From the NCBI GenBank assembly GCA_026003475.1, contig BPHJ01000001.1, forward strand, positions 382,545 to 446,544: a DNA stretch of 64,000 nucleotides, written 5' to 3'. The translations under genes were made by a program, and so were the position numbers. Below the pieces are notes generated by a model. It made no database searches. It was not told the origin of the DNA and worked only from the letters and a program-made list of their open reading frames with translations. Within the stretch, counting starts at the first letter, position 1; each line of letters starts with the position of its first letter. This document shows positions 56,701 through 64,000 of this stretch, piece after piece. Origin of the DNA: Candidatus Kapaibacterium sp. (GTDB lineage: Bacteria; Bacteroidota; Ignavibacteria; Kapaibacteriales; NICIL-2).

Positions 56701-59101
56701 GTACCAGTGGCGATTGAATGGCAGCCCGATTAGTGGCGCGACGAGTTCGAGTTACACGGTGCCGGCAGGCTTGAGTGCTGGGACGTACACGTACACGCTG
56801 GTTGTGACGTGCGGCAGTTGCAGTGCGACGTCAAACAGTGTGACAGTGACGGTGAACCCAACGCCGTCGATCACTCTGACCGGTGGCACAACAATATGCG
56901 CTGGTGGCTCAGCAACACTAACGTTCACGCTTACCAGCGGTAACACAACGAACTGGAGCCTAACCTACCAAGCAACGCCAACAAGCGGTTCATCACAACA
57001 GTTTACGGTTGGTAGTATCAACGGCTCGACGTACACGGTAAACGTCTCGCCTTCGGTGACAACGACGTATTCGGTGGTTTCGGTCACCGCAGGAGGGTGC
57101 ACAATCACTCCATCCAACGTTTCGACAACGGTAACGGTTAGCAACATCGCTGTTAGTGCATCTGTGCAAGGAGGTGGAACCAGTGTCGCGATATGTTCAA
57201 CTGCAACAAATCGCCCAACACTGGTGGCGTCTGTTACCGGTTGTTCAACGCCAAGCTACCAATGGCGGCGCAACGGAACGAACATTAGTGGCGCTACACA
57301 ATCAACCTACACCATTCCAACAGGATTGGCTGCAGGTACGTACCAATACAGCGTATATGTCACCTGTGGTGGGTGCGCTGCGACTTCCAACAACGTAACC
57401 GTTACAGTTACCTCGATTGGGACAGTGACCATCGCCATTCAAGGCACTTCCTCGACGAATGTGACCTACTGCGAAAACCAGCAGGGCGGTACGCTCTACG
57501 TGGTCCAACCGACCAGTGGCATTGTATCGTATCAATGGTACGTTGATGGATCACCGATTAGCGGTGCTACCAACTCGACCTATGTGATCCCAACCTCTCA
57601 GACGGGAACAAGAAACTACACCGTCAAAGTCACCGATGCGGGTGGATGCGAGAAATTCTCGAACACAATCTGTGTGACCGTAGTCTCGACGCCGACGGTG
57701 ACAATCAGCACATCGAACACAAGTGTTTGTCCTGGCTCACAAGTGGTGGTGTACTTCTCGTTTAGCGGTTGCGGCCCGTGGCACCTGACCTACAAGATCA
57801 ACAACGGCTCCAATGTCACCGTTCAGACATCGAGCAATCCGTACATGCTCACGTACACAATCACACAGACGACAACGTTCACCGTGATCTCCGTACAGAA
57901 CTGTAGCGGCTGTGCCGGAACGATTGTGGGCAATTCAAGCATTACCGTGACGCCTTACGGTATCCCAACTTCATACTTTGTTATGGGCTTTACCGGTGAT
58001 ACCGTCACGACAAACTCAAATGGTTACGTGCTCGAATGGCCGAACTATGCAGGTAATGGCTCGAACTATCCTGATGGCACCGTCAACGCGAGTTCCAATA
58101 CCTATCGCCCCAAGCACTACCCGAATTATTCAGCACTCAACGGGCATGGTGCGATCTATTGGGGTGGGAACGACAAACCAGTTGAAGTGCAGGTCAACAC
58201 CGGCAGTGGTATCAGTGGTGGTACGCAAAAGACACTCTTCATTGTGTACCGGCCTACCTCGTCGAGTTTGACCAATGACAGGATGGTCATCTACAAGCAA
58301 GGCGACGAGAACCACGGCTTTGCGATCTACCTGATCAATCGGCAGGTGTACTACGGAGTATGGAATAATCAAAACTGCAGCGGAAGCTGTACCAACAAGT
58401 GGTCGGTCTTCCAGAGCACTGGCTTCACCGTGCAGCCCGGCACGAACTACATCTTCCAGTTCGTGTACAATGGCAATGCATCATCGTCGAACCGGCTGCG
58501 CTTCTCGATCAATGGGAACGTGTACACTCCCTCCGGTACGCCGGGCACGAGCATGTCATACTCTGGTGATGCTGTCAGCATCGGTGGAAAGGTTGGCAAC
58601 ACTCGCTTCCATGATGCTGCATCGGTCAACGAAAACAATCAGTATTTGTGCAATAACACCAAGATCGCAGAGGTTCTGCTCTACAATACTGCTGATGCAA
58701 CGATACGCGACCAAGTTTGGTGTGTGCTCAAGTACAAGTATGGTTTCACCAGCCTTGGAAACAACCCGATCGGTACGCTTTCCAAAGATGGCTCAGACGA
58801 TGAACCGATCGCAGGACAAGCACCACCGACCGAGGAAACCATCCTGCTCAGCGAGATAGCCCCCGATCCTGCCGATCATCGTGCGGCAGCAGTGCTCCAG
58901 GTCCAACAGCAACAGTACGTTCGTGCGACAATCATTGGGCTTGATGGGCAGCGCCACGCCACGGTTTATGATGGGTATGTTCTCCGCGGTGAACGTCGCG
59001 AGCTGGCGCTCGATCTGGCCACATTGCCATCGGGGGTGTACTTCCTCGTCGTCGAGGGTGAGTACTTTGTCCGATCGCGTCGCTTCGTTGTTCAGCACTG
59101 A
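41717..59101 (+). CDS. Giant Ig-like-repeat surface protein with T9SS sorting domain (frame broken in repeats)
   Basis: One gene of 17.4 kb, about 5,794 codons. It has a signal peptide (WLVVAALVLGLRSVAWS), then several diverged Ig-like modules. Tandem 88-89-residue modules follow, of the type often found beside CHU_C domains (LCTGYSSGP, YQWxxNGSPISGAT, YTVPAGLSAGTY, VVTCGSCSAT). Next come a Gly-rich unique domain (55790-56355), more Ig-like modules, a LamG/lectin-like domain (about 57960-58790) and a C-terminal T9SS sorting domain (LPSGVYFLVV). The reading frame starts and ends in the same phase. About twenty indels between 49906 and 54703 interrupt it, and they sum to zero. The likely role is a giant adhesin or surface filament, comparable in scale to SprB of gliding Bacteroidota; homology to SprB is not shown. 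Confidence 0.8.
43262..44800 (+). repeat. Array of six near-identical 264-bp units
   Basis: Unit starts (AGCGG-TCGACGAAC) fall at 43262, 43526, 43790, 44054, 44318 and 44582, exactly 264 bp apart. The units differ at few bases and encode 88-residue Ig-like modules of one type (SGCSSATYQWQLNGSPISG). The sixth unit diverges near its end. Confidence 0.95.
44801..48313 (+). repeat. About thirteen diverged Ig-like modules
   Basis: Same protein-level architecture and cysteine pattern as the flanking arrays, but with low DNA identity between units. It separates the two homogenised arrays and shows what the modules look like without recent copying. Confidence 0.8.
48314..55786 (+). repeat. Array of 28 near-identical 267-bp units
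   Basis: Units of 89 codons recur at a 267-bp step from about 48314 to 55786. Two subfamilies alternate irregularly: one with SNCSGTAQYQWYQNSVAIVG and one with VGCTSTATYQWHVNGNPISG. One unit (about 53930-54180) is one codon shorter. Small indels are concentrated between 49906 and 54703. Confidence 0.93.
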
Positions 59102-59129
59102 GCGGAAATCTGGTTGTCCAGTGCAGTGG

Positions 59130-59159
59130 CGGGGAGTGTGCATTTTTGCACGCTCCCCG
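59130..59159 (+). terminator. Intrinsic terminator after the giant gene
   Basis: CGGGGAGTGTGCA (59130-59142) pairs with TGCACGCTCCCCG (59147-59159), 13 pairs with one G-U, around a TTTT loop, followed by TTTGCTTTT. It begins 28 nt after the stop codon. Confidence 0.8.
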
Positions 59160-59214
59160 TTTGCTTTTGCGATGGGGAATGCCCGTACCATGTCACACGT
59201 GCAACAGCAGACCC

Positions 59215-60459
59215 ATGTACACCGGTGATTCGCCCAACGATGAACGGGATTTTGTGCTCACCTCTTCGCGGCAAGGAGCAGTGCGATTTGCCCTCTATGG
59301 TGTAGTAGTGGGTATTGTGGGATTGGCAATTGCGAGCGCTGTATTACGTGTGCCGCGCCAGGTCGAGCTCTCGTGCGTGCTCAAAAGCAATAGCAACGAA
59401 CGTATCTTCCGATTTGCCGAGGATGTATTCGTCGAGCGATACTACGTGCGGGTGGGAGATCGCGTTCGAGCGGGCATGCCGCTGGTACGCATTAGTTCAC
59501 CGCAGATTGCAGCATTGGTGATGGAGTATGCTCTGGCACGCTTGCAGGAGGAAGTGTTCGAAACGACTGAGCTTCCTGTGCATGCAAAAACACAAGCCGA
59601 ACTTCGCTTACAGCAGCAGAAAGTGCTCCGCCAATTGGAGCGTACTCAGCAAGCTCGTCGCTTTGCGCTGGCAACGCAACAAGCGGAAATCCGCAAGCTC
59701 GAACTTGCTGCCCGCAATGCGCGCGAGCAGCTCGAGCAGCTCCGGAAGCTCCGTGCAAGCGGCTATGTTCCCGAAACAGAACTCCAGCAAGCAGAACTTC
59801 AAAAAGCCAGCGCCGATGAAGCACTCCAGCGGGCGCGGGAGCAGTACCGCCGGGACATCGCATCGCTTGAATCGCAGTTGCAAGAACTATCGCTCGATCG
59901 AAGCATTGCCGGTCAATCGGAAGAAAAACTCACACTCGAAATGCGCAATCGCCGTGCGCAGCTCCGCGCTGCACGGGAAACTGCCTACCAACGATTGCGT
60001 GCGCTCTATGGCGAATTCGAACTCGATAGCGGTGCAGTCGTTCTCAAAGCACCCAGCGATGGGCTTGTTGTAACCTACATCAGCGATGCCGAACGGCAAG
60101 TACCCGCAGGAGCAATCCTCCTGAAATTGAGCCAGCCAGCGACGGCATTCTACGCTCACGCGCAAGTGCCCCCCAAAGACATCGGTTCGATTCGCGCTGG
60201 CCTACCGGTTGTTGTCAAACTCTCGTCCTTCCCGCCGTTGCGATGGGGAGTTCTGCGTGGCCATGTTCGCTCGGTGAGCCTTTCTCCTGGAGAGCATCGG
60301 AGCTATGTGCTCGAAGCCACACTGAACGCTGATTCCACGTTCCATGGCGTCCTACAAGAAGGGATGGATGGCACGCTCACGGTGCTGGTCGAGGAACGAC
60401 CTGTGGCAGCGTATATCCTGGAAACCTTCCTTCGCCCATTCGAGGAATTTATTCGCTGA
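59215..60459 (+). CDS. HlyD-type membrane-fusion/adaptor protein
   Basis: A 414-aa periplasmic adaptor. It has one N-terminal transmembrane helix (FALYGVVVGIVGLAIASAVL), a lipoyl-like half (VRVGDRVRAGMPLVRISSP) and a long coiled coil (about residues 110-275, Gln/Glu/Arg-rich). The second lipoyl half (APSDGLVVTYISDAERQVPAG) and a beta-barrel domain (RAGLPVVVKLSSFPPLRWGVL) follow. Such proteins link an inner-membrane transporter to an outer-membrane channel, but no ABC, RND or TolC-like gene is adjacent. The ATG at 59215 is chosen as the first Met close to the membrane helix. It ends 11 bp inside the convergent TerC-like gene. Confidence 0.85.
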   Translation: MYTGDSPNDERDFVLTSSRQGAVRFALYGVVVGIVGLAIASAVLRVPRQVELSCVLKSNSNERIFRFAEDVFVERYYVRVGDRVRAGMPLVRISSPQIAALVMEYALARLQEEVFETTELPVHAKTQAELRLQQQKVLRQLERTQQARRFALATQQAEIRKLELAARNAREQLEQLRKLRASGYVPETELQQAELQKASADEALQRAREQYRRDIASLESQLQELSLDRSIAGQSEEKLTLEMRNRRAQLRAARETAYQRLRALYGEFELDSGAVVLKAPSDGLVVTYISDAERQVPAGAILLKLSQPATAFYAHAQVPPKDIGSIRAGLPVVVKLSSFPPLRWGVLRGHVRSVSLSPGEHRSYVLEATLNADSTFHGVLQEGMDGTLTVLVEERPVAAYILETFLRPFEEFIR

Positions 60460-61435
60460 TGGTCTCGGTGCTACTGGCAGGAACATGCTCTACCTCGGCT
60501 GGCTGCCGATTGCTATGCCGCAGTGACCACACGACGGTTATGAGCAAGACGAGCAACACAACAATCAGTGAAAATCCCGTTGAAATGTGAACAACCTGGC
60601 TCAAGAGCATTTTCGCTCCGATGAACCCAAGAATCACTGCCAACCCATAGCGCAAGTACACAAACAAGTTCATAACGCCTGCCAATGCAAAAAACAGCGA
60701 TCGCAATCCTAAGATGGCAAACGCATTCGAGCTGTACACGATGAAGGGGTCCTGAGAAATCGCCAGTATCGCTGGGATGGAATCAATAGCAAACACTAAG
60801 TCGGTTGCCTCGATCACTATCAGCACAACAAACAGAGGTGTAGCAATCCAGCGGGATCCGGTATGGGTAAAAAAATGCGGTCCATCGTAGGTGCTGCTGA
60901 CGGGAAAGAATCGGCGGAATATCCGGACAAAGATGTTTCGATCGGGATGAATCTCGTGTTCAGCCCCAAAGCCTACACGCACCGCCGTAACGACGAGAAA
61001 ACCACCCAGCAGGTAAATCACCGCATGAAAGCGAGCAATCAAGTTGACTCCCAGCAGGATCAATCCCAAGCGCATTGCCAAGGCACCAAAGAGACCCCAA
61101 AACAGCACGCGATGTTGGTACTTCGGATCGACGCCGAAGTACTGGAAAATGAGCAGTATCACAAACAGATTGTCCACGCTCAAGGATTTTTCGACCACAA
61201 AGCCCGTCAGAAATTCCAGCGCTTTATTACCCCCAATTTTTGAGTAGCCATAGTACGCATAGAGAAAGACGCAAAATGCTAACGCCAGCACAACCCACAC
61301 AACGGTCCACACGAGCGACTCCCGAATGCTGATTGCATGCGGACGACGGTTGAAAAGTGCTAAGTCTATCCACAGAAAAAGGAGAATTACCGCACTGAAA
61401 ACCAGCCACAACCACAGCGGCTCGGAGTGTATCAT
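60449..61435 (-). CDS. TerC/Alx family integral membrane protein
   Basis: A 328-aa protein with about nine transmembrane helices. It has the family motifs VEKSLSVDNLFVILLIF and EATDLVFAIDSIPAILAIS, whose acidic residues are thought to bind metal. Family members export manganese or supply metal to secreted proteins. Because large secreted proteins are encoded nearby, a metal-supply role is possible, but it is not shown. A TATATTTG -7 element is 34 nt upstream. I see no yybP-ykoY manganese riboswitch in the short leader. Confidence 0.9.
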   Translation of the reverse strand: MIHSEPLWLWLVFSAVILLFLWIDLALFNRRPHAISIRESLVWTVVWVVLALAFCVFLYAYYGYSKIGGNKALEFLTGFVVEKSLSVDNLFVILLIFQYFGVDPKYQHRVLFWGLFGALAMRLGLILLGVNLIARFHAVIYLLGGFLVVTAVRVGFGAEHEIHPDRNIFVRIFRRFFPVSSTYDGPHFFTHTGSRWIATPLFVVLIVIEATDLVFAIDSIPAILAISQDPFIVYSSNAFAILGLRSLFFALAGVMNLFVYLRYGLAVILGFIGAKMLLSQVVHISTGFSLIVVLLVLLITVVWSLRHSNRQPAEVEHVPASSTETISE

Positions 61436-61469
61436 GTACGTTGATCAAGAATGCTCAATGTTTGCGAGC

Positions 61470-61477
61470 CAAATATA
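61470..61477 (-). promoter_or_regulatory. Candidate -7 element (TATATTTG) for the TerC-like gene
   Basis: Exact TAnnTTTG match on the minus strand, 34 nt before the ATG, with no clear -33 box. Confidence 0.45.
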
Positions 61478-61501
61478 CAGCATCAGATTGCGGGGCAGCG
61501 G

Positions 61502-61509
61502 TAATTTTG
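61502..61509 (+). promoter_or_regulatory. Candidate -7 element (TAATTTTG) for aspartate kinase
   Basis: Exact TAnnTTTG match, 31 nt before the aspartate kinase ATG and 24 bp from the opposing TerC element. Confidence 0.5.
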
Positions 61510-61540
61510 CCTGCACAGCCCATCAGCAGTGATAGCGGTC

Positions 61541-62797
61541 ATGTACATTCTCAAATTTGGCGGTACCTCAGTTGCAGGGGCAGCACAGATCGCTGCTGTT
61601 GCCGATATTGTCGCGCAGGCTGCCGCAACAACACCGGTGCTGGTGGTCGTTTCTGCTTTCCGCGGCGTTACCGATATGCTCCTGCACATGGCGCGTTCGG
61701 CTGCAACCGGACAGGATTGGCAGTCTCTCTGGCAACAAGTCGCCGACCGTCATCGCCAAACGGCAGAGGAGCTATCGCTTGGACCGTGCACCGAGCTTGA
61801 AGAACTACTCGAGGACCTTCACCGTTTCTGCACGGGGATTGCGTTGCTGGGAGAGTGTACCACGCGGATGCTCGACCACGTCGCTGCCTATGGGGAATTG
61901 CTCAGCTCACGGCTCCTGGTTGCACACTGCACCCACCGCGGTGAGGACGCCATCTGGCATGATGTGCGCAGTGTGATCATCACCGATGCCTCGTTCACTT
62001 CTGCTGCAGTGGATTGGGAACGCACCATTGCTGCAGCTCGGGCACATCTCCAGCCCTTGCTGGCAACACACCGCATTGTTGTCACGCAAGGGTTTATTGG
62101 GAGCACCCCGACAGGTACAACAACAACGCTGGGGCGCGGTGGCTCGGACTACTCGGCTGCTATTCTTGGTGCCTGTCTCCACGCGGACCGTATCGAGATT
62201 TGGACGGATGTCTCGGGGATTTTCAGTGCTGATCCACGCCGTATTCCTGATGCCCAAAGCCTCCCAACGGTGACGCTTGGTGAGGTGGCAGCACTTGCAG
62301 CATACGGAGCACGAGTCCTCCATCCCCGGACCATCGAGCCCGCCATCGAGCAGGCGATCCCTGTTGTGGTACGGAATACGTTCGAACCAACCCATCCGGG
62401 TACGGAAATCGTACCAGAGCTTCCATCGCCAATCGGCGGCATTCGCGCGATAACGATGCTCGATGCATACGCAAGTACCCAACCAACCGCAGGACATTGC
62501 CAGGGACTGCTTGCTGCCGTCGAGCTTCAGGGATATACGCGACACCTGTACCGAGAATGCTTCGATGAGAGAGCGCAGCCGGTTACGCTCGTGTGCTGTG
62601 TCGGTGCATGGCTTCATCACCGCGGCACAGCACTCCAACAGATTGCCGAAGCTACCTGCTCGCTTGGATGCACTGTTGATGTGGTTGCAAGCACCCCGCA
62701 GAGCATCCTCTTCACCGTTGATCGGTCTGTCGGACAACAGATGCTCGAGGCACTCCACCAGAAAATCGTCACAGTCGCCGTCGAGGCAATTCCATGA
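61541..62797 (+). CDS. lysC: Aspartate kinase
   Basis: Phosphorylates aspartate, the first step to lysine, threonine and methionine. The 418-aa protein has the kinase motifs ILKFGGTSVAG, SAFRGVTDML and TTTLGRGGSDYSAA, and EIWTDVSGIFSADPR. The C-terminal 120 residues hold ACT-like regulatory sequence, which is short and diverged (CCVGAWLHHRGTALQQIAEA), so feedback control may be altered. No homoserine dehydrogenase domain follows, so it is monofunctional. The ATG at 61541 matches the natural N-terminus. The next gene overlaps by ATGA. Confidence 0.93.
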   Translation: MYILKFGGTSVAGAAQIAAVADIVAQAAATTPVLVVVSAFRGVTDMLLHMARSAATGQDWQSLWQQVADRHRQTAEELSLGPCTELEELLEDLHRFCTGIALLGECTTRMLDHVAAYGELLSSRLLVAHCTHRGEDAIWHDVRSVIITDASFTSAAVDWERTIAAARAHLQPLLATHRIVVTQGFIGSTPTGTTTTLGRGGSDYSAAILGACLHADRIEIWTDVSGIFSADPRRIPDAQSLPTVTLGEVAALAAYGARVLHPRTIEPAIEQAIPVVVRNTFEPTHPGTEIVPELPSPIGGIRAITMLDAYASTQPTAGHCQGLLAAVELQGYTRHLYRECFDERAQPVTLVCCVGAWLHHRGTALQQIAEATCSLGCTVDVVASTPQSILFTVDRSVGQQMLEALHQKIVTVAVEAIP

Positions 62798-64000
62798 AAG
62801 CAACGATAACGACTCTGCTTTTTGCCATTGCTTTAGCCCATGGACAGCAGTGGCAGCGTCTGCTCAGCGAACCTTGTTACGGCATGGCAATCAACCCCCA
62901 AAATCCCCGCACGCTCTACGTTGGCGGCGAAGGAAGATTGCTCTACCGCAGCTACGACGGTGGTCTGACATGGGATACCATCGTCGTTGAATTCCAGAAC
63001 GCGACGACACAATTCACGAACGTTCTCGTTCATCCGATTGATACCAACGTTGTGTTCATCGGTGGCATACGGTTCGGGACGCTTCGCCGATCGAACGATA
63101 ATGGCGCGACGTGGGAGAGTGTGCTGGTTGGGACGCAGAACTACGTTTTTTCGGGGGAAGCGATCATCAACGACCCGAAGGCACCGGCTATTCTCTATGC
63201 AGCAGAATTTCTCACATCAACGGTGTTTCGCAGCACGGACCGTGGGCGGAGCTGGCATGCGATGGGAAGCATTCCTGCTGATAGTACGCTGCCGACACCA
63301 ATACCGCCACGTCTCTGCTGTATTGCGTTGCGACCGGATTCAACCGGCATTCTCTACGCTGGTTGTCAGGGCAGCGCGATCTATCGCTCCGACGATAGCG
63401 GCAGAACCTGGCGACTGATTCAGCGCTTCTACCAAACCAAACTGCGTGACACCGAAATCCCCCAGATTCGATTCAGCTCGCTCCGCCCGAATGTCGGCTA
63501 TGCAGTGATGACCTACTTTTTCTGGCCGCTCCGTCCGAACGGTGGGCTGTGGCGCACAACTGATGGCGGCTGGAGTTGGCAGCCCTACGGGTTCCAGGAT
63601 ACCTCGCTGTGGGCAATAGGAATTCGTCCGCGGCAGGATCGTGACGAGCTTATCGTTGGTGGATTCACCGAATTTTTCGATGCCGATACGGTTGTTCCCG
63701 GAGCTCGAATTGTCCGGCGAAGTGTGGATGAAGGACGAAGCTGGCAAACCCACGACCAAGCAATTCCGTGGATGGGTACCTTGCCAGGCAATGCTTTTGC
63801 ATTCCGCTACGCAACCGATGGCAACCGGGAACGACTGTACTACGTCAGCGATGCTGGACTCTATGCTCTTGACCTAACCAGCGACGAACCGCTTCCTCCG
63901 ATCCAGCGGGAACCGCTGGTTGTGATCCAACCTTCGCGCTCGGTGCTCCGCATCATGGGAGACTGGGATATGGCCCCCACAGCCATTCCCGCCATTGTGG
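62794..64000 (+). CDS. Secreted BNR/Asp-box repeat protein (3' end outside window)
   Basis: The first 402 residues are visible. A short signal peptide (TLLFAIALAHGQ) is followed by beta-propeller repeats with Asp-box motifs: SYDGGLTW, SNDNGATW, STDRGRSW, SDDSGRTW, TTDGGWSW and SVDEGRSW. This is the pattern of sortilin/VPS10-like and sialidase-like propellers in secreted proteins, often with a C-terminal T9SS tail that would lie beyond the window. It starts on the aspartate kinase stop (ATGA), so the two share a transcript despite unrelated roles. Confidence 0.85.
   Translation, partial: MKATITTLLFAIALAHGQQWQRLLSEPCYGMAINPQNPRTLYVGGEGRLLYRSYDGGLTWDTIVVEFQNATTQFTNVLVHPIDTNVVFIGGIRFGTLRRSNDNGATWESVLVGTQNYVFSGEAIINDPKAPAILYAAEFLTSTVFRSTDRGRSWHAMGSIPADSTLPTPIPPRLCCIALRPDSTGILYAGCQGSAIYRSDDSGRTWRLIQRFYQTKLRDTEIPQIRFSSLRPNVGYAVMTYFFWPLRPNGGLWRTTDGGWSWQPYGFQDTSLWAIGIRPRQDRDELIVGGFTEFFDADTVVPGARIVRRSVDEGRSWQTHDQAIPWMGTLPGNAFAFRYATDGNRERLYYVSDAGLYALDLTSDEPLPPIQREPLVVIQPSRSVLRIMGDWDMAPTAIPAIV

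Noticed and set aside
61436-61540. yybP-ykoY (manganese) riboswitch before the TerC-like gene
   Set aside because: The leader would be about 30 nt long and shows none of the conserved loops.

Overview
The window looks like a chromosome segment from a moderately high-GC Gram-negative bacterium of the Fibrobacterota-Chlorobiota-Bacteroidota group, most likely a Kapabacteria/Ignavibacteria-like lineage (inference; no 16S gene is present). The support is: three surface proteins ending in type IX secretion (T9SS) C-terminal sorting domains, a type III glutamine synthetase, a heptosyltransferase-like GT9 enzyme, and ten exact copies of the Bacteroidota-type -7 promoter element TAnnTTTG in short intergenic gaps, seven of them 25-36 nt before a start codon.

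Layout. 1-2160 (minus): queF-queD-gltX, an overlapping queuosine/tRNA-charging operon. 2.3-6.7 kb: rpsF-rplI, then two exported TldD/PmbA-like proteins, one with the HExxxH metal site and one without. 6.8-11.2 kb: UDP-sugar dehydrogenase, a stand-alone receiver domain coupled to a quinone-oxidoreductase-like enzyme, and an unusually long aldo/keto reductase. 11.2-16.3 kb (minus): a 1,698-aa secreted LamG/Ig-like protein with a T9SS tail. 16.4-21.8 kb: a lipoprotein phosphoesterase, tRNA-Lys(CUU), purH, glnN and an Lrp/AsnC regulator. 21.9-25.3 kb: mtgA, a UPF0173 hydrolase, a DUF2892 protein, an FKBP isomerase, a rhodanese-like protein and a doubtful membrane gene. 25.3-27.7 kb (minus): a receiver-PP2C phosphatase, a membrane protein and a lipoprotein. 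27.9-33.2 kb: a compact operon, MauE/DoxX-like, beta-barrel-like, purC, rodA, pdxA, 3-hydroxyacyl-CoA dehydrogenase. 33.5-41.5 kb: a broken T9SS protein, GT9, SDR, coaD, CoA-type NUDIX hydrolase, LD-carboxypeptidase, GT4-TPR glycosyltransferase and a MazG-like enzyme. 41.7-59.1 kb: one giant surface-protein gene (about 5,794 codons) made of roughly fifty Ig-like modules. 59.2-64 kb: an HlyD-type adaptor, a TerC-like membrane protein, aspartate kinase, and a secreted BNR-repeat protein running off the right edge.

How it fits together. Housekeeping functions (translation, purines, CoA, PLP, peptidoglycan synthesis and recycling) are interleaved with cell-surface functions (T9SS cargo, glycan enzymes, exported peptidase-like proteins). 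Genes are tightly packed, with ATGA/GTGA start-stop overlaps along operons and several 3' overlaps between convergent genes.

The most striking element is the giant repeat gene. It contains a 6-unit 264-bp array and a 28-unit 267-bp array, both nearly identical within themselves. A cluster of about twenty small indels between 49.9 and 54.7 kb breaks the reading frame but sums to zero. Many lie exactly where the two repeat subfamilies differ, which points to a consensus error in collapsed repeats and not to a dead gene.
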